Part shown: positions 24,234 through 31,487 of the stretch, piece after piece
Layout of the letters: every line of letters begins with the position of its first letter
How positions within the stretch are numbered: position 1 is the stretch's first letter
The notes under the pieces: model-generated
Database searches by the model: none
Told to the model about the DNA's origin: nothing
The model's input: only the letters and a program-made list of their open reading frames with translations
Assembly (NCBI RefSeq): GCF_002160755.1
Contig: NZ_NFLE01000007.1
Coordinates: 1-64,000 of the forward strand
Length of the DNA: 64,000 nt
Source: Lachnoclostridium sp. An14
GTDB taxonomy: Bacteria > Bacillota > Clostridia > Lachnospirales > Lachnospiraceae
Direction of reading: 5' to 3'
Made by a program: the position numbers and the translations under genes

Positions 24234-24367
24234 GTTTTCTTTAACAGGAAACAGCGTTTCCTGTTAAGGAAGAATGCTCCGCAGGGAGGCACACTCCGCG
24301 GGGAGGAATATGGCTGCAGACGCAGCCGCGTTCCGGCGGGAGAGTGCGCCAAGCGCACACTTTTTTC
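24234..24367 (+). repeat. Intergenic repeat, copy C (inside the licT leader)
   Basis: A near-complete copy, starting right at the T-run of the leader terminator. The palindrome has arms TTAACAGGAAAC and GTTTCCTGTTAA. Then come CTCCGCAGGGAGG, GGCTGCAGACGCAGCC and the terminal stem AGAGTGCG (24341-24348) / CGCACACT (24354-24361) with six T. One base of the terminal stem (A in place of T) is mismatched compared with other copies, which should weaken termination. It ends 36 bases before the licT ATG. Confidence 0.85.
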
Positions 24368-24403
24368 AGAAAAAAGATAAGGCCAGGGGAGGCTTTTCCG
24401 GAA

Positions 24404-25243
24404 ATGATAATTGATAAGGTGATTAACAACAACATCATATCTGCCTACGACAGCGAAGGCCGGGAGGTGGTGGTCATGGGCCGGGGACTGGGCTTTGGGG
24501 CCAAACCCGGCAAACGGGTGGCGGAGGCCAAGGTGGAAAAGGTATTCCGCATTGAGAGCCGCAGCCTGGCAGAGAAATTTAAGGATCTGCTGGCCGGGAT
24601 GCCTATTGAGCACGTGGCCCTTTCCGGGGACATCATTTCCTACGCGAAGGAGAAACTGAGCCTGGAGCTAAATCAGAGCATCTATGTGACCCTGACGGAC
24701 CACATTGATTTCGCCATCACCCGCTACCGGCAGGGGATCAAGCCCCGCAACGCCCTGCTGTGGGAAATCAAGCGCTTTTACTCCAGAGAATACCAGATCG
24801 GGGAGTACGCCCTGCGGATGATCCGGGAACGGCTGCGGGTGGATCTGCCGGAGGATGAGGCCGGTTTCATCGCCCTTCACTTCGTAAACGCGGAGTACGG
24901 CACAGACATCCGGGACGCGGCCCGTTTTCCCAACCTGGTGGGGGACATCCTGGACATCGCCCAGGGAGAGCTGGGGATCCGGTTTGATGAAAATTCCCTC
25001 CACTATGAGCGGTTTGTCACCCACGTAAAGTTTCTGATCCAGCGGATTTACCGCAAGGAGCTGCTGACGGACCAGGACAGCGAGCTGGCGGAGATGATGA
25101 GACAGAAGTACAAACGGGAATATGACTGCAGCCGCCGCATCGCGGCCTACATTGGTCAGGAGACGGGAAATCCCATTTCCGAGGAGGAAGTCATGTATCT
25201 GGCGATCCATATCCGCCGCGTGACGGCGACGGACGATGAATAG
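24404..25243 (+). CDS. licT: Transcription antiterminator, BglG/LicT/GlcT family
   Basis: The 279-residue RNA-binding regulator starts MIIDKVINNNIISAYDSEGR, the co-antiterminator RNA-binding domain (1-~58, with VVMGRGLGFGAKPG). Two PTS regulation domains follow (~65-170 and ~171-279), with conserved histidines in PIEHVALSGD and LTDHIDFAI of PRD1 and further ones in PRD2 (FIALHFVNAEYG, ERFVTHVKFL, YLAIHIRR). Phosphorylation by PTS proteins would set its activity. It probably acts on the RAT in its own leader and so controls the following IIA and IICB genes. ATG 24404 is used, with AGGGGAGG 11 bases upstream; the frame is open further up, into the repeat. Confidence 0.9.
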   Translation: MIIDKVINNNIISAYDSEGREVVVMGRGLGFGAKPGKRVAEAKVEKVFRIESRSLAEKFKDLLAGMPIEHVALSGDIISYAKEKLSLELNQSIYVTLTDHIDFAITRYRQGIKPRNALLWEIKRFYSREYQIGEYALRMIRERLRVDLPEDEAGFIALHFVNAEYGTDIRDAARFPNLVGDILDIAQGELGIRFDENSLHYERFVTHVKFLIQRIYRKELLTDQDSELAEMMRQKYKREYDCSRRIAAYIGQETGNPISEEEVMYLAIHIRRVTATDDE

Positions 25244-25269
25244 AAGAAAAAAAGAGGGAGGAAACGAGA

Positions 25270-25755
25270 ATGTTTGGACTGTTTAAGAAAAAAGACAAGA
25301 ACCATGTGCTGGGATCTGTGGCAAAGGGAAAGGCGGTAGCTCTCAGCCAGGTGAGTGACCCCACCTTCGGCCAGGGGATTTTGGGCGATGGCGTGGCGGT
25401 GATCCCGTCTGAGGGAAAGATTTATTCCCCGGTGGACGGCAAGGTGGAAATGGTATTTGACACCCTTCACGCGGTGAGTATCACAGCGGATTTCGGCGCC
25501 GAGGTGCTGGTCCATGTGGGACTGGACACGGTGCAGATGAAGGGCGACGGCTTTGAGGGCCATGTGAAGGCCGGAGACCAGGTGAAGAAAGGCGATCTGC
25601 TGCTGACGGTGGATCTGGACAAGGTAAAGGCCGCCGGCTACGACACTATCATTCCGGTTATCATCTGCAACACGGCGGATTACGCCAAGGTAGAGGGGAT
25701 CTCCGGAAAGGATGTGGCCCCCGGGGATGACATTCTCACCGTCACGGAGAAATGA
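25270..25755 (+). CDS. PTS glucose-type IIA component
   Basis: This 161-residue phosphocarrier accepts phosphate from HPr on His82 (EVLVHVGLDTVQMKG) with the partner His67 (DTLHAVS). Domain edges match the Crr/EIIA-Glc fold (PSEGKIYSPVDGKV at the start of the core). It starts 26 bases after licT, behind AGGGAGGAAACGAGA. As a separate gene it serves the IICB permease that follows, and perhaps the orphan IIB at 38175. Confidence 0.92.
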   Translation: MFGLFKKKDKNHVLGSVAKGKAVALSQVSDPTFGQGILGDGVAVIPSEGKIYSPVDGKVEMVFDTLHAVSITADFGAEVLVHVGLDTVQMKGDGFEGHVKAGDQVKKGDLLLTVDLDKVKAAGYDTIIPVIICNTADYAKVEGISGKDVAPGDDILTVTEK

Positions 25756-25844
25756 CGGAACGCAAAGAGTTTGGTATTTAAGCGGGGATGTTCCCTGCTG
25801 AAAGATACAGAAAGGGATTTATCATCATTTTAAGGAGGTATAGT

Positions 25845-27311
25845 ATGAAATATTTACAGAGACTAGGTAAAGCGTTGATGCTTCCCGTAGCCTGCCTGCC
25901 CATCTGTGGTATCCTTATGGGAATCGGCTACTGGCTCTGCCCGGAATCCATGCAGGGCGGAGACATTACCGGAACCCTTCCGGTGATCGGATTCTTCCTG
26001 GTAAAAGCCGGCGGAGCTCTGATTGACAATATGTCCTGGCTGTTTGCCGTAGGCGTGGCCGTGGGCCTTTCCAATGACAACGACGGTACCGCCGGACTGG
26101 CCGGACTGGTATCCTGGCTGATGATCACAAAGCTGTTGAACCCCTCCGTGGTAGCCACCCTGACCGGCGTCGCAGTGGAGGCAGTGGATATGTCCTTCAG
26201 CAAGATCGAGACCCAGTTCATCGGCATTCTGGCTGGTGTGATCGGCTCCATCTGCTACAACAAGTTTAAAAACACGAAACTGCCGGATTGGCTGTCCTTC
26301 TTCTCCGGAAAGCGCTGCGTGGCCATTGTCACCGCGGTGGTATCCATCATCGTGGCAGCGATCCTGTTCTTCGTATGGCCCGTTGTATTCGGCGCCCTGG
26401 TAGCCCTGGGCGAGGCCATCATGGGTCTGGACGCGGTGGGAGCCGGCATTTACGCCTTCCTGAACCGTCTGCTGATCCCCTTCGGCCTGCACCACGCGTT
26501 AAACAACGTGTTCTGGTTCGACACCATCGGCATCGGCGATCTGAGCCACTTCTGGGCTGGTGACGTGATGGGTCAGAACGGCGTTACCTGGAGCCTTGGT
26601 ATGTACATGGCAGGTTTCTTCCCCTGCATGATGTTCGGTATCCCCGGCGCCGCCCTGGCGATCGTGCAGTGCGCGAAAAAGGAAAAGAGAGCCATTGCCT
26701 TCGGTCTGGTGGGTTCCGCGGCCATCGCAGCCTTTGTCTGCGGCGTGACCGAGCCCTTTGAGTTTGCGTTCATGTTCCTGGCTCCGGGCCTGTACCTGGT
26801 ATACGCCCTGCTGTACGGCGTGTTCACCACTGTGACCGTAGCCCTTGGGTTCCGCGCAGGATTCTCCTTCTCTGCCGGACTGACCGACCTGGTATTCTCC
26901 GCAAGCCTTCCAGCGGCGGCCAACACCATTTTAATCATTCCTCTCGGCATCGCGGCTTTCATCGTATTCTACCTGGTATTCCGTTTCATGATCAGCGCCT
27001 TCAATTTCAAGACGCCGGGACGTGAGGACGAGGATCTGGACGAGGAGAAGGCCACCCTTGCCAATGATGACTATACGGAGATCGCCCGCATCATCCTGGA
27101 AGGCGTGGGCGGTTCCGGAAACGTGACCACCATCGACAACTGCATTACCCGTCTCCGTCTGGAGGTAAAGGATCAGGCCCTCGTAAATGAGAAGAAGATC
27201 AAATCCGCAGGCGTGGCCGGAGTAATCCGTCCCAGCAAGACCGCAGTTCAGGTCATTGTGGGAACGAAGGTGCAGTTTGTGGCTGACGAGTTTAAGAAAC
27301 TCTGCAAGTAA
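25845..27311 (+). CDS. PTS IICB permease, glucose/N-acetylglucosamine family
   Basis: The 488-residue membrane protein imports and phosphorylates a sugar. The IIC domain (1-~390) has about ten membrane segments and the sugar-site region IPFGLHHALNNVFWFDTIG, typical of the glucose/GlcNAc/maltose superfamily. After an acidic linker (GREDEDLDEEKA), the IIB domain (~405-488) has its phosphorylation cysteine Cys433 in NCITRLRLEVK. The start is ATG 25845 after AAGGAGGTATAGT; the frame is open further upstream. The sugar cannot be fixed; glucose or GlcNAc is likely. The whole operon should be induced through LicT antitermination. Confidence 0.9.
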   Translation: MKYLQRLGKALMLPVACLPICGILMGIGYWLCPESMQGGDITGTLPVIGFFLVKAGGALIDNMSWLFAVGVAVGLSNDNDGTAGLAGLVSWLMITKLLNPSVVATLTGVAVEAVDMSFSKIETQFIGILAGVIGSICYNKFKNTKLPDWLSFFSGKRCVAIVTAVVSIIVAAILFFVWPVVFGALVALGEAIMGLDAVGAGIYAFLNRLLIPFGLHHALNNVFWFDTIGIGDLSHFWAGDVMGQNGVTWSLGMYMAGFFPCMMFGIPGAALAIVQCAKKEKRAIAFGLVGSAAIAAFVCGVTEPFEFAFMFLAPGLYLVYALLYGVFTTVTVALGFRAGFSFSAGLTDLVFSASLPAAANTILIIPLGIAAFIVFYLVFRFMISAFNFKTPGREDEDLDEEKATLANDDYTEIARIILEGVGGSGNVTTIDNCITRLRLEVKDQALVNEKKIKSAGVAGVIRPSKTAVQVIVGTKVQFVADEFKKLCK

Positions 27312-27352
27312 GCGGAAAGCTGCTGTTTAAATCCCTTTCAGAACCAGAGAAA

Positions 27353-27386
27353 GTGGGATGGAGCGAAAGGCTCTGTCCCGCTTTTT
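27353..27386 (+). terminator. Intrinsic terminator of the PTS operon
   Basis: Twelve-base arms, GTGGGATGGAGC (27353-27364) and GCTCTGTCCCGC (27370-27381), with three wobble pairs and a GAAAG loop, followed by TTTTT. Confidence 0.85.
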
Positions 27387-27450
27387 CTATTTAACAGGAA
27401 GCTGTGTTTCCTGTTAAATAAAAATGCTCCGCAAGGAGGCACACTTTTTT
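27387..27450 (+). repeat. Intergenic repeat, copy D (internal deletion)
   Basis: Begins at the T-run of the PTS terminator. It has the palindrome (ATTTAACAGGAA / TTCCTGTTAAAT) and the CTCCGCAAGGAG hairpin, then jumps from GGAGGCACACT directly into the terminal TTTTT. The missing part lies exactly between the two GCACACT direct repeats of a full copy, so a recombination or slippage deletion is the simple explanation. Confidence 0.85.
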
Positions 27451-27499
27451 AGATGTCCGTTTTAAGGGATTTCAGTTTGCGGATTATCTGACTGAGATC

Positions 27500-29422
27500 T
27501 CAGACCGGTAGTTCCAGTATGGAAGAACGCGCAATCTGCCCGTATTCCGTTGCCTCGCATCCGCCGCGCGTGCGGTGGACGCGGATATATTTAAGAGCAG
27601 CTAAATGTGACAGCACATTGCGGATGGCTCCTTCGGAAAGATGGATGTCCTCTGATTCCAGAAACTTTTGGATTTTGTTTCGGCCGATTTTCGGGTTGTC
27701 GCATATGAGAATCAATATTTGTTTCTCCGATACAGTCAGCTGCGGCTGGGTTTTGCGCAGCTGGCTTAAGATATAATCAGGCAGAGCGTTTAACGTAAGC
27801 GGCTTTTGACTATAGAGGCAGGAAAAATAGCGGCACAGATTTTGAAACTCCTGAATATTCCCAGGCCATTCATATCTCATTAAAAAGTCAGAAAGACTCT
27901 CTGTAAAGGACAATTCCTCAGAACATAAAAATCGTTTCGCTAAGTTAGGAATATCCTCCCTGCGGCTGCGCAGAGGGATCATGTTCAGCGAGGCGTGATT
28001 CAGTAAAAAGAACAATTCCCCCAAAAATAAGCCTTTGCACACGAGATCATATAAGTCAACCGTGGAAAGGGTGATCACCCGGAGGTTAAGCGGATGAAAG
28101 GAAGGGGAAACCATCGGGCCGCGGCTCCCCTGTTTTAGCAGCTGGCAGAGGGTGAGCTGAACGTCCATGCTGCTGTGCTCTAAACCGCTTAGAACCAGCG
28201 TCCCTCCCTTTGCGGCTGAGAAAATACCTTGTTCGCCTCCAGCGCCAAGAAACCTGGCCTCTAAAGAATCCGCCGTCATGGCTGAAATATTTAAGGTGAC
28301 AAACGGTCCGTTGCGGCGTTTGGAGTTCCGGTGAATGGACTGGGCGAGCTGCTCTTTCTGTGTGCCGGTTTCTCCTTGTATCACAATCGGAAAATCGTGG
28401 AGAGAGAACCGTTTGGCTTTTTCAAGCATCTGAAGGTGCAGCGGATTTACGGAGGAGAAATGGCTAAAGTCAAACCAGTTCATATCCTCATTGATTTCTG
28501 TGATTTCCGGCGGCTGGGAGGATGCGGTGTGTATCAAATAGATTTTTTCACCGTGAGCGCTGCCAAAATGCTGCACCCACAGGTGAAGGGAGGCGGGAAG
28601 GGGGACATCCATGGCCGAGGGAGAGGCGGCCAGTTCCCTCAAAAATGCCTTCACATCCGAAACGGTCAGCTGCGTTTCCAGATATTCATTCACTCGGCGA
28701 AATTCCGTATTGACCAGAAAGATCGTTCCAGATTCATTTAAAAGGCAAAGTCCCTCAGAACTGTTTTCGATCATCATGGAAACGATCATTTTTAAGTCAA
28801 GAATACGGGTTTCCTGGCGATTGGTCAGCTGGTGCATCTGAACAATGTGGTTTAAGTAGTTTTTTGTGATTTCATCGGCTAGACTGATGGGAAAACCGAA
28901 ACAGGTGATGATCTCGTTTATGGTGGACAGATCCACAATTCTGTTTCGGATGTCGATTACTTTATGGATGAAATCAGGGGTCAGATGGGCTTCGCCGGGA
29001 GTTACAGCATAGCGGATTTCCTCATTGGAAGAGGGGCAGCCGGGCCACCACGGGAAAAAATGGTATTGGGAAAACCCGTATTCGATCAGCTGTGCGATTA
29101 CTTCGCGGGCGGTCCGCTCCGTGTCATTGACCAGGTACACAGAGGAATTGGGTGGAATTTCCAGTATTTCTTGGAGATAATTGTGATTCAGCGTTCGCTT
29201 GCAGACCAGCTGGACGATGCTCTCTGGAACTGGGAATGGCAGATTTTTTTGAACTTCGCAGGATGAATAAAGGATGCAATACACGCCGGACAAATCTTCA
29301 GGGGTAATTTGGGTAATCCGTGCGGAAGAAATTTCCAGGCAGTTTTTAAAAATGGATGAGATATAAGAGACAATGCCGATTTTAGCAGCAAGATTATTTG
29401 TTAGGACCAATAATTTCTTCAT
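27500..29422 (-). CDS. Sigma-54-activator-like regulator with degenerate AAA+ domain
   Basis: This 640-residue regulator is divergent from the peptide-uptake operon it likely controls. Residues 1-~200 are an N-terminal domain I do not recognise, ~205-260 look PAS-like (SSEGLCLLNESGTIFLVNTE), and ~320-555 match the AAA+ domain of sigma-54 activators. That domain is altered: Walker A is GETGTQKE (350-357), the GAFTGA loop is absent and replaced by GAGGEQGIF (393-401), and Walker B reads GTLVLSGLEH without the DE pair. The WPGN motif (519-522) remains. The C-terminus (~560-640) is a winged-helix-like domain rather than a Fis helix. It is unlikely to hydrolyse ATP or activate sigma-54. ATG 29422 follows AGGAGGTTCACAGCTT. 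Confidence 0.75.
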   Translation of the reverse strand: MKKLLVLTNNLAAKIGIVSYISSIFKNCLEISSARITQITPEDLSGVYCILYSSCEVQKNLPFPVPESIVQLVCKRTLNHNYLQEILEIPPNSSVYLVNDTERTAREVIAQLIEYGFSQYHFFPWWPGCPSSNEEIRYAVTPGEAHLTPDFIHKVIDIRNRIVDLSTINEIITCFGFPISLADEITKNYLNHIVQMHQLTNRQETRILDLKMIVSMMIENSSEGLCLLNESGTIFLVNTEFRRVNEYLETQLTVSDVKAFLRELAASPSAMDVPLPASLHLWVQHFGSAHGEKIYLIHTASSQPPEITEINEDMNWFDFSHFSSVNPLHLQMLEKAKRFSLHDFPIVIQGETGTQKEQLAQSIHRNSKRRNGPFVTLNISAMTADSLEARFLGAGGEQGIFSAAKGGTLVLSGLEHSSMDVQLTLCQLLKQGSRGPMVSPSFHPLNLRVITLSTVDLYDLVCKGLFLGELFFLLNHASLNMIPLRSRREDIPNLAKRFLCSEELSFTESLSDFLMRYEWPGNIQEFQNLCRYFSCLYSQKPLTLNALPDYILSQLRKTQPQLTVSEKQILILICDNPKIGRNKIQKFLESEDIHLSEGAIRNVLSHLAALKYIRVHRTRGGCEATEYGQIARSSILELPV

Positions 29423-29447
29423 AAGCTGTGAACCTCCTATTAGGCTA

Positions 29448-29476
29448 ATTATATAGATTATATAAAAATTAATCAA
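29448..29476 (-). promoter_or_regulatory. Promoter of the AAA+-like regulator
   Basis: On the minus strand: TTGATT (29476-29471), 17-base spacer, TATAAT (29453-29448), 26 bases before the ATG, in very A/T-rich DNA. Confidence 0.65.
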
Positions 29477-29537
29477 CCTAAATTGACAAAAGGGGAAAAT
29501 TTTAGATGAAAAAGCCGCGTAATTTTTAAGAAATCTG

Positions 29538-29622
29538 TTGACTTTTTTATAAAAAGTGCAAAAATTTTATCAGAGCAAAGGTGCTTCCATAATATAAGGA
29601 GAGGATGCGCCTTTGCTTTTTT
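29538..29622 (+). terminator. Leader of the peptide-binding protein gene with terminator-like hairpin
   Basis: TTGACT (29538-29543) may be a -35 box, with no good -10 at normal spacing. An 11-base stem follows: AGCAAAGGTGC (29574-29584) with GCGCCTTTGCT (29607-29617), one wobble, then six T. It lies 34 bases before the start codon, so it looks like an attenuator for the operon. No sigma-54 type promoter was found. Confidence 0.65.
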
Positions 29623-29655
29623 AGCAGAGGGAATAAATGAAAGAGGAGGAGAAGT

Positions 29656-31284
29656 ATGATGAAAAAGAAAATTTGTCTGCTGATGGCAGCGATTATGGCG
29701 GTTTCCGGATGTCTTGCAGGCTGCGGCGGTTCCCAAACCCCGTCTACATCTGGGGAGAGCACATCCGTTTCAGAGGGAACGGCAGAGGCTGGAGGAGCGG
29801 AAGGAAACGACAGTCTGGTCATTGCCCTGTCATCCGATATTCTGTCTATGGACCCATACCGCTACGATGAGGGACCTACCAATCAGGTCATGCTTCATAT
29901 GTATGAAGGACTGGTTTCCCAGGCGCCGGATATGTCCTTCGAGCCGTGTCTGGCAGAAAGCTGGGAGCAGTCAGAGGATGCGCTGACCTGGACCTTCCAT
30001 TTAAGAGATGGGGTTAAATTCCACGACGGCGAGGTGCTGGATTCCGCAGATGTGCTGGCTTCCATTGAAACAGCCTCTAACCCTGATTCTCCGTCAGCCT
30101 ACAGCGGCTACACAAGCACGTTTTCCTCCGTAGAGGCACCGGATGAAAAGACGGTTGTGATTAAGACAGAGAAACCCAATCCGCTGATGCTGTTTAATGT
30201 AGCTCAGATTTATATTTTAAAGAAGGAAAATGTAGAGGGCAAGACAGAAGAGGAAATTGCGGCCAACGTGGTAGGCACCGGGCGCTATAAGTTTGTGGAG
30301 CAGGTGAAGGAGGATCACATTGATATGGTGGCAAATGAGGATTACTGGGGAGAGGTACCGGCAATCAAGAATGTCCGTTTCCGCCCCATTACCAATGAAG
30401 CTACCAGAACCGCCACCATGCTGACCGGAGAGGTTGACTTCACCATCGACATTTCCGTAAGAGATATTGACCGTCTGGAAAGCACGGATGGAATCAGCGT
30501 GCTGAAACAGAAGGGACTTCGTGAAATCTATTTGAATTTAGACAGCCGTGAAGATTCTCCCCTGTTTCCAGGCCAGAAAAATCCCATGTCGGATGCTAGA
30601 GTCCGCGAGGCAATGTATCTTGCCATTGATGAAGCTACGATCATTAAGAATATTATGAACGGCTGCGCTTTTGAAATGAACTCGATTGTTCCGGAGAACT
30701 ATGTGGGATATCAGGAAGTGGAGCGAAAGGCCTATGACCCGGAGCGAGCCAAAGAGCTGTTGGCGGAAGCCGGATATCCGGATGGCTTTGAAGTGACCTT
30801 AGACGCGCCCAATGACCGTTATATGAACGACGATCAGATCGCGCAGGCAGTTGCCGGATATTTTGAGAAAGTCGGAATTAAGGTAAACCTGAATCTGATG
30901 CCGAAATCAAATTTCTTCAGCTATATCAAACCCGCAGAGAACAATTCCATGCTCTTAATGACTGGATGGTCCGATGCCTCCGGCGACGGTCTGTCCCTGC
31001 TGCATGATATGCTGTATACATTTGATCGTGAGACAGGCGTTGGAACTGTCAACAGAGGACATTATTCTAACGCGGAAGTTGACGCGCTGATTGATCAGGC
31101 ATACATGGAACCGGATGAAGGCAAGCGGGCAGAAATCATCGCTTCGGCAGATCAGATTGCAAGAGATGATTTCGCGTATATTCCACTGCATTTTGAGCAG
31201 GACACATACGCGATTAAGGATACCCTGGATTATACTCCACGAATGAATAAGTATGTATTTGCGTGGGAGTTTTCTTATCGGTAG
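29656..31284 (+). CDS. ABC transporter peptide-binding lipoprotein (DppA/OppA family)
   Basis: The 542-residue extracellular binding protein is of SBP family 5. It starts with a lipoprotein signal whose lipobox is LAGC (Cys23 becomes the lipidated N-terminus), then a Ser/Thr/Glu/Gly linker (24-50). The mature part has DILSMDPYRYDEGPTNQV, LAESWEQSEDALTWTFHLRDGVKFHDGE, the hallmark WTFHLRDGVKFHDG segment, and PLHFEQ near the end. The ligand is likely a peptide, given the two peptidase genes downstream. ATG 29656 follows AGAGGAGGAGAAGT. It has its own terminator, so more is likely made of it than of the permeases. Confidence 0.9.
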   Translation: MMKKKICLLMAAIMAVSGCLAGCGGSQTPSTSGESTSVSEGTAEAGGAEGNDSLVIALSSDILSMDPYRYDEGPTNQVMLHMYEGLVSQAPDMSFEPCLAESWEQSEDALTWTFHLRDGVKFHDGEVLDSADVLASIETASNPDSPSAYSGYTSTFSSVEAPDEKTVVIKTEKPNPLMLFNVAQIYILKKENVEGKTEEEIAANVVGTGRYKFVEQVKEDHIDMVANEDYWGEVPAIKNVRFRPITNEATRTATMLTGEVDFTIDISVRDIDRLESTDGISVLKQKGLREIYLNLDSREDSPLFPGQKNPMSDARVREAMYLAIDEATIIKNIMNGCAFEMNSIVPENYVGYQEVERKAYDPERAKELLAEAGYPDGFEVTLDAPNDRYMNDDQIAQAVAGYFEKVGIKVNLNLMPKSNFFSYIKPAENNSMLLMTGWSDASGDGLSLLHDMLYTFDRETGVGTVNRGHYSNAEVDALIDQAYMEPDEGKRAEIIASADQIARDDFAYIPLHFEQDTYAIKDTLDYTPRMNKYVFAWEFSYR

Positions 31285-31307
31285 AAACGTTTGAACGTGT
31301 TTGCAGA

Positions 31308-31342
31308 GGGAGCCGCAGAATGTATGTGCGGCTCCCATTTTC
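31308..31342 (+). terminator. Intrinsic terminator after the binding-protein gene
   Basis: Perfect ten-base arms GGGAGCCGCA (31308-31317) and TGCGGCTCCC (31327-31336), followed by ATTTTC. Repeat copy E begins in this T-run. Confidence 0.85.
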
Positions 31343-31468
31343 ATTTAACAGGAAACGGCGTTTCCTGTTAAATGAAAATGCTCCGCAAGGAGGCGCACGC
31401 GCGCCAAGGGAACTGGCTGCTGGCGCAGCCGCGCTCCGGTGCGAGTGTGCGCCAAGCGCACACTTTTT
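31338..31468 (+). repeat. Intergenic repeat, copy E (most complete)
   Basis: The 5' palindrome has 19-base perfect arms, TTTTCATTTAACAGGAAAC (31338-31356) and GTTTCCTGTTAAATGAAAA (31360-31378). Then follow CTCC-GCAA-GGAG, GGCTGC-TGGC-GCAGCC and the terminal stem AGTGTGCG (31444-31451) / CGCACACT (31457-31464) with five T. It lies between the binding-protein gene and its permease genes, only 19 bases before the permease start, so the permeases must be transcribed through it. Confidence 0.9.
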
Positions 31469-31487
31469 AATTAAGAGGTGAGAGATA

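Noticed and set aside
24234-24367. CRISPR-like array, because similar units recur in the window
   Set aside because: The units are scattered singly across 50 kb, are not separated by uniform spacers, and no cas genes are present.
29477-29655. Sigma-54 promoter in front of the peptide-binding protein gene, suggested by the AAA+-like regulator
   Set aside because: No TGGCAC-N5-TTGC-type sequence is present, and the regulator lacks the GAFTGA loop needed to contact sigma-54.
31338-31468. Insertion sequence remnant explaining the repeat
   Set aside because: No transposase fragment, no target-site duplication visible and a length of only about 125 bases; a non-autonomous element remains possible but cannot be shown here.
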